Source: SIG510 sp045540975
Lineage (GTDB): Bacteria > Bacillota > Clostridia > Oscillospirales > JAAYXM01
Length of the DNA stretch: 36,080 nt
Direction of reading: 5' to 3'
Assembly: GCA_045540975.1 (NCBI GenBank)
Contig: JAZQIE010000023.1
Location: 1-36,080, forward strand
Position 1 is the first letter of the stretch. Every line of letters starts with the position of its first letter. Below are positions 24,351 through 32,162 of the stretch, piece after piece. The notes under the pieces were generated by a model, which was given only the letters and a program-made list of their open reading frames with translations, did not search any database and was not told where the DNA came from. The position numbers and the translations under genes were made by a program.

Positions 24351-24955
24351 AGATTGGGATTTTGGGCGGAACCTACAATCCGCCGCATACCGGACATTTA
24401 CACGCGGCGGTTGCCGCGCGGGAGGAATTGAACTTGGATCGGGTAATTTTACTCCCGAGTTCCATCCCACCGCATAAGACCATGCCGAAATCTACTCCAA
24501 GTGCCGAGGAGCGCCTTGCCATGACGCGGCTTGCCGCGGCGGAAATCGGTGCGGAGGTAAGTGATTTGGAAATCCGCCGCGGAGGGACAAGCTATACCGC
24601 GGATACCTTGGCGGAATTCTCCCATATGTACCCGAATGATACCTTGTGGTTTATCATGGGTACCGATATGTTTCTCACCGTGCAAAACTGGGTGAGACCT
24701 GCCGAGATTTTTGCGCTTGCGCGAATCGCGGTGGTGCTGCGCGAGGATCACGATGCCGCGCGCGTAAAGGCGCACAAAGCCGAACTGGAGCAAACCTTCT
24801 CCTGCAATGTGGATTTGGTGGATGCTAAGGCGCATCCCATTTCGTCCACAGAGCTTCGGGAGAATGTGCTGGATGCGGAGCATCAAATGTATTTACCGAA
24901 ATCGGTGCTGGAATATATCAAAAAGAACCGATTCTATCTGTCGGAGGAGAAGTAA
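24347..24955 (+). CDS. nadD: nicotinate-nucleotide adenylyltransferase
   Basis: NadD joins nicotinate mononucleotide and ATP to make deamido-NAD, a key step of NAD synthesis. It has 202 residues with the nucleotidyltransferase motif GGTYNPPHTGHL (HTGH) near the N-terminus, the FIMGTDMF segment in mid-protein and ISSTELRE near the C-terminus, all typical. It starts as ATGA overlapping yhbY. yqeK follows after 4 bases. Confidence 0.97.
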   Translation: MKIGILGGTYNPPHTGHLHAAVAAREELNLDRVILLPSSIPPHKTMPKSTPSAEERLAMTRLAAAEIGAEVSDLEIRRGGTSYTADTLAEFSHMYPNDTLWFIMGTDMFLTVQNWVRPAEIFALARIAVVLREDHDAARVKAHKAELEQTFSCNVDLVDAKAHPISSTELRENVLDAEHQMYLPKSVLEYIKKNRFYLSEEK

Positions 24956-24959
24956 CACC

Positions 24960-25517
24960 GTGCTGAACATACAAGCGGAAGTGGAAAAACGGCTGAGCCC
25001 CAAACGGTTTGCGCACACACTCGGTACCGTTGAGTGTGCGGTCGGTTTGGCGCGCCGTTTCGGTGCGGATGAAGAAAAGGCACGTCTTGCGGCATTGCTT
25101 CACGATGTCACAAAAGAATGGAGTTCGTCCGAACAGTTGAACTTCTTTTCAAAGCATGGTATAATGATTTGTAATGCGCAAAAACTGACACCGCAGCTCT
25201 TTCATGCAATTTCCGGTGCAATCGTGGCAAAGGAAACCTTTGGCATGGACGATGCGGTTTGTGATGCGATTCGCTCGCACACCACAGGGCGTGTGGGCAT
25301 GAGTGTGTTGGAGCAAGTTTTGTGGCTTGCGGACCTCATTGAACCGGGACGGGATTTTCCGGGTGTGGAGGAAATCCGCGCAATCGCAAAGGAGGACCTT
25401 TCCCGTGCGGTTTGTGCGGGAATGTCGCACTCCATCGCATTTTTACTGGAACATGATCGGCTCATCGACACCCAAATGGTCGATGCGCGAAATTGGCTTT
25501 TGAGCGAAAGGAAGTAA
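24960..25517 (+). CDS. yqeK: YqeK-type HD-domain hydrolase
   Basis: A 185-residue HD-domain protein of the YqeK family, shown in other bacteria to cleave diadenosine tetraphosphate (Ap4A). The metal-site residues appear as RFAHTLGT, ALLHDVTKEW (the HD pair), FHAISGA and IRSHTTG, ending with a helix containing LADLIEPGRDF. The GTG start at 24960 gives a protein of usual length, with GGAGGAGA upstream; the longer open frame is a shadow of nadD. The LCP gene follows 2 bases later. Confidence 0.93.
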   Translation: MLNIQAEVEKRLSPKRFAHTLGTVECAVGLARRFGADEEKARLAALLHDVTKEWSSSEQLNFFSKHGIMICNAQKLTPQLFHAISGAIVAKETFGMDDAVCDAIRSHTTGRVGMSVLEQVLWLADLIEPGRDFPGVEEIRAIAKEDLSRAVCAGMSHSIAFLLEHDRLIDTQMVDARNWLLSERK

Positions 25518-25519
25518 TT

Positions 25520-26599
25520 ATGAAGTTGTATGGCAATCGCGGCGGAAGGTATGCGCCGCAACGTGCCACCCGTAAGAAAAAGCGTAATCGCAAGGGCATG
25601 GTCGGGTTGCTCTTGCTTCTCATTACCGCGGCACTCACCGTCGGTGCGTTGGCATTTCGTCATGTCCGTCCGCCCGAGACGGTCGATCCGTCGCAACCCC
25701 CGAAGGATACGGTTGCGGTGGCGCAGGAGCAGGAACAGAGCATTCCCGCGGCACCCGAGCGGAAAGAGGATTTTGTCACCGTTTTGCTCATCGGCCGCGA
25801 TAAGGTGGGGCTGAATACCGACGTGTTGATGCTGATGTCGTATGACACGGTGAACAACAAAGTCAGCATGATGAGTATTCCGCGCGATACCATGGTCAAC
25901 GTGGAGCGCAAGAATAAGAAAATCAACTCGGCATTCTCCCAGGGCGGAAAAGCGAATCTTGAGGAACTGATGGCTGAGGTGAAATCCGTGGTCGGCTTCC
26001 GCCCCGATTTCCATCTGACGGTTTCGGTGGATGCTTTTGTGGAACTCATCGATGAAATCGGCGGTGTCACCGTGGATGTGCCGGTGGATATGTACTATTC
26101 CGACCCCGAGCAAGGTCTTAAAATCAACATCAAAAAAGGGGTGCAGACCCTCGACGGCTACGATGCGATGGGCTTCATGCGCTTCCGCGCCACCTATGCG
26201 CGCGGCGATTTGGAGCGTATCGACATGCAGCATAAATTCATCGATGCCTTTATGGACAAGCTGGTCTCACCCAAAACACTCACAAAGATTCCCAATCTTG
26301 CCGAGATTTTGGTAAAAAATGTGGAAACCGATCTCACGGTCGGCAATCTCATTTGGATGGCAAAGAAAGCGCTGACACTCAATCTGGCGGAGGACTTCCA
26401 TCAGTTCACACTTCCGGGTGAGGCAGGCTATTATAAACAGCTTTCTTATTTCATGGCATATGAAAAGGGGACATTGGAACTCATCAATTCCCATTTCAAT
26501 CCCTTTGTAAATCCGATTACCGATTTGGATTTACCGCATGTTAAGCTTGCAAACGGATTGTATTCCGATCAACTCGATAAGGAGGAAACCATACAATGA
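25520..26599 (+). CDS. LytR-CpsA-Psr (LCP) family protein
   Basis: A 359-residue membrane-anchored enzyme of the LCP family, which transfers lipid-linked anionic polymers or capsule onto peptidoglycan outside the cell. A basic cytoplasmic head (about 1-26) is followed by one membrane span (about 27-46), a Pro/Gln-rich linker, and the LCP domain with LIGRDKVGLNTDVLMLMS, SIPRDTMV and KINSAFSQGG, which hold the Arg and Asp residues for pyrophosphate and metal binding, and RFRATYARGDLERIDMQ. ATG 25520 has AAAGGAAG upstream. The stop overlaps rsfS (ATGA). Confidence 0.95.
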   Translation: MKLYGNRGGRYAPQRATRKKKRNRKGMVGLLLLLITAALTVGALAFRHVRPPETVDPSQPPKDTVAVAQEQEQSIPAAPERKEDFVTVLLIGRDKVGLNTDVLMLMSYDTVNNKVSMMSIPRDTMVNVERKNKKINSAFSQGGKANLEELMAEVKSVVGFRPDFHLTVSVDAFVELIDEIGGVTVDVPVDMYYSDPEQGLKINIKKGVQTLDGYDAMGFMRFRATYARGDLERIDMQHKFIDAFMDKLVSPKTLTKIPNLAEILVKNVETDLTVGNLIWMAKKALTLNLAEDFHQFTLPGEAGYYKQLSYFMAYEKGTLELINSHFNPFVNPITDLDLPHVKLANGLYSDQLDKEETIQ

Positions 26600-26946
26600 C
26601 ACCAATGGAAATCGTAACATCTGCGGTCGCTGTTTTGGATGAAAAAATGGCGCGGGACATTCAAGTCCTGCAGATTGAGGAACTGACCACGCTTGCGGAT
26701 TATTTCATTATCTGCACCGGTACCTCCAACACCCATATCCGCACCCTGACCGAGCATGTGGAACACGTGCTTGAGGAAAAGGGCGTCCGTCCGCATCACT
26801 CGGAGGGACACGGCAGCGGCACTTGGGTTTTGATGGACTATCTGAGCGTTGTCGTTCATGTATTCACAGAAGATGCGCGCAAGTTTTATCAACTCGATCG
26901 TGTTTGGGCAGATGCCAAGCCGATCAATTTGGATGATTTAAAATAA
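26596..26946 (+). CDS. rsfS: ribosome silencing factor RsfS
   Basis: RsfS binds ribosomal protein L14 and blocks subunit joining when nutrients are low. The 116-residue protein carries the family core LADYFIICTGTSNTHIRTL and GTWVLMDYLSVVVHVF. The ribosome site GGAGGAAAC lies before the ATG, which overlaps the LCP stop. leuS follows after 12 bases, the usual order in Clostridia. Confidence 0.96.
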   Translation: MTPMEIVTSAVAVLDEKMARDIQVLQIEELTTLADYFIICTGTSNTHIRTLTEHVEHVLEEKGVRPHHSEGHGSGTWVLMDYLSVVVHVFTEDARKFYQLDRVWADAKPINLDDLK

Positions 26947-26958
26947 GGTGGTTTTAGT

Positions 26959-29364
26959 ATGAAGTACGAATTTGGTACAATCGAGCCGAAATGGCAAAAG
27001 AAATGGCAGGAGAGCGGTGCATTCCGTGCGGTCAACGGGGATACCACCCGTGAGACCTTCTACGGTCTGGTCGAGTTCCCGTATCCGTCCGGCAACGGTC
27101 TCCATGTCGGTCACGCAAGACCGTATACCGCGCTGGACGTTGTTTCCCGTAAGCGCCGTATGGAAGGGTACAATGTTCTGTTCCCGATGGGTTGGGACGC
27201 ATTCGGCCTTCCCACCGAAAACTTTGCAATTCAGAACAAAATCCATCCCACCGAAGTAACCCGCCGCAACGTGGCATTCTTCAAATCCCAGCTGCAGTCG
27301 CTCGGTTATTCCTTCGATTGGGACCGTGAAATCAATACCACCGACCCGAACTACTATAAGTGGACCCAGTGGATTTTCCAGCAGCTCTTCAAGAAGGGTC
27401 TTGCATACAAAAAGCAGATGCCGGTCAACTGGTGTACCTCTTGTAAGTGCGTTCTTGCAAACGAAGAAGTGGTAAACGGCGTTTGTGAGCGCTGCGGCAG
27501 CGAGGTTGTCCGCAAGGAAAAGAGCCAGTGGATGCTCAAAATCACCGAGTATGCGGAACGCCTCATCAACGATTTGGATGATGTGGACTTCATCGAGCGC
27601 GTCAAGGTTCAGCAGAAGAACTGGATTGGCCGTTCCACCGGTGCGGAAGTGGATTTCAAAACCACCCAGGGCGATACCCTCACCGTCTACACCACCCGTC
27701 CCGACACCCTGTTCGGTGCGACCTACATGGTCATTTCCCCCGAGCATCCGTACATCGATGCATGGGCAGACAAACTCACCAACATGGATGAGATTCGCGA
27801 CTACATAGCACAAGCGGCAAAGAAGAGCGATTTCGAGCGTACCGAAATGGCAAAGGATAAAACCGGTGTCAAGCTTGCGGGCGTATCTGCAATCAACCCG
27901 GTCAACGGCAAGGAAATTCCGATTTTCATTTCCGACTATGTCCTCATGGGTTACGGCACCGGCGCCATCATGGCAGTTCCCGCGCACGATACCCGTGACT
28001 GGGATTTTGCAAAGAAGTTCGACCTTCCGATTATCGAAGTGGTCGCAGGCGGCAATGTCATGGAAGAAGCATTTACCGATACCGAAACCGGTAAGATGGT
28101 AAACTCCGACTTCCTTGACGGTCTCGAAGTCGCAGATGCAAAGGTCAAGATTATTGAATGGCTGTCCGATAAGGGCATCGGCAAGAAGAAGGTCAATTAC
28201 AAATTGCGCGACTGGGTCTTCTCCCGTCAGCGCTACTGGGGTGAGCCGATTCCGCTCGTTTACTGCGAGAAGTGCGGCTGGCTCCCTGTCCCCGAGGATC
28301 AACTCGCGGTCACCCTTCCGGATGTTGATTCCTATGAGCCCACCGATAACGGCGAAAGCCCGCTCGCGGCAATGACCGATTGGGTGGAAACCACTTGTCC
28401 GCATTGCGGCGGCAAGGCATCCCGTGAGACCGATACTATGCCCCAGTGGGCAGGCTCGAGCTGGTACTTCCTGCGCTATATCGACCCGAATTGCACCACC
28501 GCGCTCGCTTCCAAGGAAGCGCTCGACCAATGGTCCCCGGTCGATTGGTACAACGGCGGTATGGAGCATACCACCCTGCACCTGCTCTACTCCCGTTTCT
28601 GGCATAAGTTCCTCTATGACATCGGGGTTGTCCCGACCAAGGAGCCGTATAAGAAGCGTACCTCCCACGGTATGATTCTGGGTGAAAACGGCGAAAAGAT
28701 GTCCAAATCCCGCGGTAACGTCATCAACCCGAACGATATCATTGCCGAGTTCGGTGCAGATACCATGCGTCTGTACATCATGTTCATCGGTGACTTTGAA
28801 AAGGCTGCTTCCTGGCAGTCCGAATCGGTGAAGGGTTGTAAGCGCTTCCTTGACCGTGTCTGGAATCTTGCGGAGAACGCAGCCGAGGGTGAGGAATACG
28901 CACCCAACCACGAAACCATCATCCACAAGACCATCCAAAAGGTCTCTGAGGATATTGAAAATGTCAAGTTCAACACCGCGATTGCGGCAATGATGGCGCT
29001 TCTCAACGAGCTCGCATCCACCGGCGCAAACAAGGGCGAGGTCAAGACCCTGCTCAAGCTCCTCAGCCCTTTCGCTCCGCATATGACCGAAGAGCTTTGG
29101 GAAATGCTGGGCGGCGAAGGTATGCTCTCGCTTGCCGCTTGGCCGACCTTTGACCCGGAAAAGACCAAAGACGATGCGGTTGAAATCGCGGTCCAGATTT
29201 GCGGCAAACTCCGTGAACGCGTGATGATTCCGACCGATGCGGATGACGATACCGTGGTCAAAATCGCGTGCGAAACCGAAAAAGTCAAAGCCGCACTCGA
29301 GAGCGGAAAAATCGTCAAAGCCATTGTGGTTAAGAACAAATTGGTCAACTTGATCATCAAATAA
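26959..29364 (+). CDS. leuS: leucyl-tRNA synthetase
   Basis: A class Ia aminoacyl-tRNA synthetase that charges tRNA-Leu. Of 801 residues, it has the HIGH-type motif HVGH (49-52) in PYPSGNGLHVGH, the CP1 editing domain (about 220-410, with TTRPDTLFGAT and GYGTGAIMAVPAHD), the KMSKS loop (580-584) and a C-terminal anticodon-binding domain. Zinc-type cysteine pairs occur in CTSCKC...CERC (about 155-180) and CEKC...CPHC. No T-box leader fits in the 12-base gap to rsfS, so it depends on the upstream operon. Long open frames on the opposite strand are shadows. Confidence 0.98.
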   Translation: MKYEFGTIEPKWQKKWQESGAFRAVNGDTTRETFYGLVEFPYPSGNGLHVGHARPYTALDVVSRKRRMEGYNVLFPMGWDAFGLPTENFAIQNKIHPTEVTRRNVAFFKSQLQSLGYSFDWDREINTTDPNYYKWTQWIFQQLFKKGLAYKKQMPVNWCTSCKCVLANEEVVNGVCERCGSEVVRKEKSQWMLKITEYAERLINDLDDVDFIERVKVQQKNWIGRSTGAEVDFKTTQGDTLTVYTTRPDTLFGATYMVISPEHPYIDAWADKLTNMDEIRDYIAQAAKKSDFERTEMAKDKTGVKLAGVSAINPVNGKEIPIFISDYVLMGYGTGAIMAVPAHDTRDWDFAKKFDLPIIEVVAGGNVMEEAFTDTETGKMVNSDFLDGLEVADAKVKIIEWLSDKGIGKKKVNYKLRDWVFSRQRYWGEPIPLVYCEKCGWLPVPEDQLAVTLPDVDSYEPTDNGESPLAAMTDWVETTCPHCGGKASRETDTMPQWAGSSWYFLRYIDPNCTTALASKEALDQWSPVDWYNGGMEHTTLHLLYSRFWHKFLYDIGVVPTKEPYKKRTSHGMILGENGEKMSKSRGNVINPNDIIAEFGADTMRLYIMFIGDFEKAASWQSESVKGCKRFLDRVWNLAENAAEGEEYAPNHETIIHKTIQKVSEDIENVKFNTAIAAMMALLNELASTGANKGEVKTLLKLLSPFAPHMTEELWEMLGGEGMLSLAAWPTFDPEKTKDDAVEIAVQICGKLRERVMIPTDADDDTVVKIACETEKVKAALESGKIVKAIVVKNKLVNLIIK

Positions 29365-29396
29365 GAAAAAAGTTTTCCGAAAGTTAGAAACTTTGC

Positions 29397-29425
29397 TTGA
29401 CATTTTCGTTCCGATTGCATATAAT
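29397..29425 (+). promoter_or_regulatory. rpsU promoter
   Basis: A full consensus TTGACA (29397-29402), 17 bases, TATAAT (29420-29425), the strongest promoter in the window, 64 bases before rpsU. Confidence 0.85.
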
Positions 29426-29489
29426 ATTTGTTGGTATCGTTTTTACCAAGAAGAATTTGTTAGGTATTTAGCCGGAGGGAGGGAGAATA

Positions 29490-29669
29490 ATGTCTGAAGT
29501 CCGCGTAAAAGAAAATGAGTCTCTGGAAAGTGCATTGAAGCGTTTTAAGCGTTCTTGCGCTAAGGCGGGCGTCCTTTCCGAGCTCCGTAAGCGCGAGCAT
29601 TATGAAAGCCCGAGCGTTAAGCGCCGCAAAAAGAGCGAGGCAGCACGCGCAAAGAGAAAAAAATACTAA
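29490..29669 (+). CDS. rpsU: 30S ribosomal protein S21
   Basis: A 59-residue, strongly basic protein. It opens SEVRVKENESLESALKRFKR and ends with a run of K and R residues, matching S21, which sits near the 3' end of 16S rRNA and aids initiation. GGAGGGAGGGAGAATA gives a very strong ribosome site. It has its own promoter and terminator, so it forms a single-gene unit after leuS. Confidence 0.96.
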   Translation: MSEVRVKENESLESALKRFKRSCAKAGVLSELRKREHYESPSVKRRKKSEAARAKRKKY

Positions 29670-29681
29670 GTTGTATTTTAG

Positions 29682-29711
29682 CAGCACCGCAACCGCGGTG
29701 CTGTTTTTTTG
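29682..29711 (+). terminator. rpsU terminator
   Basis: A 9-bp stem CAGCACCGC/GCGGTGCTG (29682-29690, 29695-29703), AACC loop, followed by seven T residues. Confidence 0.92.
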
Positions 29712-29890
29712 TTCTAAAAAGATTCACAAATCCTTCAAGGGGAGGACATGTTTGTCGGTTATACTGTTAGCAGAACATTTGAGAGAAGGAATTCTTGCGT
29801 GTTGGGTGAAGGACACCTAACCGACTCAACGTTCTGATGTGCATACTGTATTGGTCGGGTGCAGCAGCACCCGACCGAACAGACAAAACA
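29711..29890. other. structured intergenic region, no gene recognised
   Basis: 180 bases lie between the rpsU terminator and the end of dpaB. I find no convincing coding frame. Several inverted repeats are present: GTCGGTTA (29754-29761) with TAACCGAC (29818-29825); GTTGGGTG (29801-29808) with CACCTAAC (29814-29821, one G-T pair), which shares bases with the first and so excludes it; CAGAAC (29771-29776) with GTTCTG (29831-29836), which crosses the first pair; and a perfect 10-bp hairpin (29853-29862 with 29867-29876, AGCA loop) without a T-run on either side. It could be a small RNA or just terminator remnants. Confidence 0.4.
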
Positions 29891-30454
29891 TTATTTCAGC
29901 ATGGGCTGGAGTTGGACTCCTGCGAGTGCTGATTCTAAACACGGCAAAATCATGGTCATATCCGCGACCAAAGATTTTGTCTTTTTTTGTGGGTCATCTT
30001 GTCCGAAGGGGACAAAGTAAAAATGCCGTGCGGCGGAAAGCGTTCCGATGTTTTTCGCGTTGAGTCCCAGCCCGTCATTGGTGGATACCGCGACGATTAC
30101 GGGGCGTTCGTTTCTCAGGTGCGCTTTTGCCGCCATTGTGACCGAACTGTCTGTGATGCCGCAGGCGAGTTTTGCGAGGGTATTTCCCGTGCAGGGTGCG
30201 ATGATGAGTGCATCCAAAAGACCTTTCGGTCCGATGGGCTCTGCACCTGCAATGGTATGGATGATGGGGGAGGAGCAAATCTCCTCGATTTTGCGGTTCC
30301 AATCCTCGGCTTTTCCGAAACGCGTATCGGTGGTATACGCGGTTTGCGACAGGATGGGAAGGACCTCATAACCTGCATCGACAAGACGCTTTAATTCATC
30401 GACAACACGTGCGAAGGTACAAAACGAACCACACATGGCAAATCCGATTTTCAT
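29891..30454 (-). CDS. dpaB: dipicolinate synthase subunit B
   Basis: The flavoprotein-type subunit of dipicolinate synthase (SpoVFB). It works with DpaA in the mother cell to make dipicolinic acid, which is then loaded into the spore core. The 187-residue protein begins MKIGFAMCGSFCTFARV and shows the FMN-type segment APCTGNTLAKLACGITDSSVTMA. The start at 30454 overlaps the dpaA stop (ATGA) and has GGAGGTG seven bases upstream; an earlier ATG at 30469 does not. The presence of this pair means the organism makes, or recently made, endospores. Confidence 0.95.
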   Translation of the reverse strand: MKIGFAMCGSFCTFARVVDELKRLVDAGYEVLPILSQTAYTTDTRFGKAEDWNRKIEEICSSPIIHTIAGAEPIGPKGLLDALIIAPCTGNTLAKLACGITDSSVTMAAKAHLRNERPVIVAVSTNDGLGLNAKNIGTLSAARHFYFVPFGQDDPQKKTKSLVADMTMILPCLESALAGVQLQPMLK

Positions 30455-31335
30455 GCCCGACACCTCCATTCGTCCATGATATTATAAATCGTTTGTTTCA
30501 TGATGAGTCCTGCGGTCACGGGCGCAACTTTGCCCGGAATGGAAAGCTCCCAAATCGCACGGATGCCGAGCTTCTTTGCGGCGGGAAAATCAATCCCGCC
30601 CGGTTTGGATGCCAAATCGATGCACAGACAATCGTGCTTCAATTCGCGCAGGCGGTCTGCGGTGAGAACGGGTGCGGGGATGGTGTTGAAAATCAGGTCA
30701 AACTCGGAAAGTGTTCCCGCGATTGCGCCGGTATGGATTGCGCGGCAGCCGTTTGCATCAATCCATGCAAGGTCACTGTATTTGCGCGCGGTGACTGTGA
30801 CATGGGCGCCGAAGGCAGACAGATACCTTGTAAGCAGTTTTCCGATCCGACCGTAGCCGAGCACCAGCACATGAAGCCCGTGCAGCGTGGTGGGGAGTTC
30901 CTGCATGGCAAGCTGAATCGCGCCCTCAGCGGAGGGAATTGCATTGGACACGCTGAATTCCTCGCGCTCTAAATAGTCATAAAGCCGAATCCCGTTGCGC
31001 CCTGCAAGTTCAAACATTTCATGGCTGACCTTTCCCGCAACAACGGTTTGTCCCGTCGGGAGGAGTGAAAAGAGTGTTTCCGCAGAGTAGGTCTCGGCGG
31101 AAAGCGGTGTGTTTAACAAAGTGCCTTCTCCCAAAAGCGGAAGGGGCAGTACGACACAGTCAACACGGTGTGCGAGGTCTCCGAAATCATCGGATTTGAT
31201 GACCGCATCGGAAAAGGTGTGCTTGTGGAGTGCGTAAGCACGGACGGAATGACCGTCTGCGGCGAGAAGCTCTGCCAAATGGGCTTGACGCGCATCTCCG
31301 CCGACCACGGCAAATGAGTTCGTTTTTTCCGTCAT
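30451..31335 (-). CDS. dpaA: dipicolinate synthase subunit A
   Basis: The larger, NAD(P)-dependent subunit of dipicolinate synthase (SpoVFA), which converts hydroxy-tetrahydrodipicolinate toward dipicolinate in the mother cell. The opening AVVGGDARQAHLAELLA is diagnostic, and a Rossmann motif VLGYGRIGKLL occurs in the middle. About 294 residues. Two starts are possible, 31335 and 31344; AAAGGAG is about 11 bases from the first and only 2 from the second, so 31335 is chosen with limited certainty. The much longer open frame upstream is a shadow of purE. Confidence 0.93.
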   Translation of the reverse strand: MTEKTNSFAVVGGDARQAHLAELLAADGHSVRAYALHKHTFSDAVIKSDDFGDLAHRVDCVVLPLPLLGEGTLLNTPLSAETYSAETLFSLLPTGQTVVAGKVSHEMFELAGRNGIRLYDYLEREEFSVSNAIPSAEGAIQLAMQELPTTLHGLHVLVLGYGRIGKLLTRYLSAFGAHVTVTARKYSDLAWIDANGCRAIHTGAIAGTLSEFDLIFNTIPAPVLTADRLRELKHDCLCIDLASKPGGIDFPAAKKLGIRAIWELSIPGKVAPVTAGLIMKQTIYNIMDEWRCRA

Positions 31336-31360
31336 CTCCGTCATCTCTCCTTTCTGATAC

Positions 31361-31388
31361 AGTGTATGACCCGGGGTGTCCCCGTGTG
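31361..31388 (-). promoter_or_regulatory. putative mother-cell (sigma K/E) promoter of dpaAB
   Basis: On the minus strand, CATACACT (31368-31361) matches the -10 of sigma E/K promoters, and CAC 17 bases before it fits the short sigma K -35. The predicted leader is only about 20 bases, with the ribosome site close to the start. In Bacillus the homologous operon is sigma K dependent. Confidence 0.35.
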
Positions 31389-31396
31389 CAAACATC

Positions 31397-31422
31397 AAAA
31401 ACACAAAAGATGTCGTGTTTTT
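31397..31422. repeat. inverted repeat between dpaA and purE
   Basis: AAAAACAC (31397-31404) and GTGTTTTT (31415-31422) with a 10-base spacer. It lies between the divergent dpaA and purE promoters. It could be a regulator site; it is in no position to terminate a known transcript. This is part of the 330-base gap 31336-31665. Confidence 0.4.
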
Positions 31423-31464
31423 ATGCGAAGAATCTGTATAACCCGACAAAATTGGGAAAAGCAC

Positions 31465-31493
31465 TTGCATTTTGAGAGAAAATACTCTAAAAT
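31465..31493 (+). promoter_or_regulatory. promoter of the purE operon
   Basis: A -35 TTGCAT (31465-31470), 17 bases, -10 TAAAAT (31488-31493). The predicted transcript starts near 31500, leaving a leader of about 165 bases before purE. Confidence 0.65.
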
Positions 31494-31525
31494 AGAATTG
31501 TATTTTTTTTGATAAGAGGTGCGTT

Positions 31526-31621
31526 ATGGCTGTGCTCTTCTGCTTTCTCAAAACGGAAAAAATGATTGCATCCGTAGGAGTCAGTGCGGGTGAGTGTGTC
31601 TTGCGCGCAAAAAGTGTATGA
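31526..31621 (+). CDS. possible leader peptide upstream of purE
   Basis: A 31-codon frame in the purE leader, ATG 31526 to TGA 31619-31621, with AAGAGG eight bases upstream. Its stop codon overlaps the first bases of the terminator stem at 31620. It shows no striking run of any one amino acid, so a simple starvation-type attenuator is not obvious. Either it is a leader peptide whose translation affects the terminator, or a chance frame. Confidence 0.4.
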   Translation: MAVLFCFLKTEKMIASVGVSAGECVLRAKSV

Positions 31622-31646
31622 GTGTCGCTTTGCGGCGCTCTTTTTT
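31620..31646 (+). terminator. terminator in the purE leader
   Basis: A 9-bp stem (31620-31628 with 31632-31640; two G-T pairs) with a TTT loop and six T residues. It ends 20 bases before the purE ATG, with the purE ribosome site after it. It would cut transcription before the pur genes unless melted or read through. Confidence 0.65.
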
Positions 31647-31665
31647 GTTTCAGGAGGGTGGATTT

Positions 31666-32160
31666 ATGGCAAAAAAAGTTGCAGTCATCATGGGATCGGA
31701 CAGCGATTACGGCGTGATGAAAGCCGCGGTTGAAAAACTGCGCAGTCTCGAAATTCCGCATGAGGTACACATCATCTCGGCACACCGTACCCCTGCGGCG
31801 GCGGAGCAGTTTGCTTCCAAAGCACGGGAAAACGGATTCGGTGTCATCATTGCGGCGGCGGGAAAAGCCGCGCACTTGGGCGGCGTACTTGCCGCGTATA
31901 CCACACTCCCTGTCATCGGCGTGCCGATGAAAACATCCATGATGGGCGGGCTTGACAGCCTGCTCTCCATCGTGCAGATGCCGAAGGGCGTCCCGGTCGC
32001 GTGTGTCGCGGTCGACGGCGCGGACAATGCCGCAATCCTGGCGGCGCAGATGTTGGCGGTAGAGGATACCGCGCTTGCTGCTCGCCTTTTGGATGAAAAA
32101 GTCAAAATGCAACGCGAAGTTGAAGAAAAAGATGCAAAATTACAACAGGAGGTTATGTAA
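31666..32160 (+). CDS. purE: N5-carboxyaminoimidazole ribonucleotide mutase
   Basis: Class I PurE shifts the carboxyl group of N5-CAIR to C4 to make CAIR in purine synthesis. The 164-residue protein shows GSDSDY (10-15), SAHRTP (H40), and AAAGKAAHLGG (H70), the active-site set. ATG 31666 follows CAGGAGGGTG; the longer open frame upstream lacks support. It is first in the operon, 2 bases from purC. N5-CAIR synthase (purK) is not in the window. Confidence 0.97.
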   Translation: MAKKVAVIMGSDSDYGVMKAAVEKLRSLEIPHEVHIISAHRTPAAAEQFASKARENGFGVIIAAAGKAAHLGGVLAAYTTLPVIGVPMKTSMMGGLDSLLSIVQMPKGVPVACVAVDGADNAAILAAQMLAVEDTALAARLLDEKVKMQREVEEKDAKLQQEVM

Positions 32161-32162
32161 TC

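Noticed and set aside
26940..26958. T-box leader for leuS
   Set aside because: Only 12 bases separate rsfS and leuS, and no T-box sequence or specifier hairpin is visible.
26938..29403. 821-residue open frame on the minus strand opposite leuS
   Set aside because: It mirrors leuS over its full length, has no ribosome site or recognised domain, and arises from the codon bias of leuS.
29853..29876. Terminator for dpaB or for an upstream transcript
   Set aside because: The 10-bp hairpin is perfect, but no T-run follows it on either strand, so I list it only as part of a structured gap.
31345..31665. Purine or PRPP/ppGpp riboswitch before purE
   Set aside because: The conserved core sequences of these riboswitches are not present; only a short ORF and one terminator are seen.
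31336..32112. N-terminal extension of dpaA by about 258 residues
   Set aside because: It runs antisense through purE and the dpaA promoter region; the known subunit starts near the GGDARQ motif.
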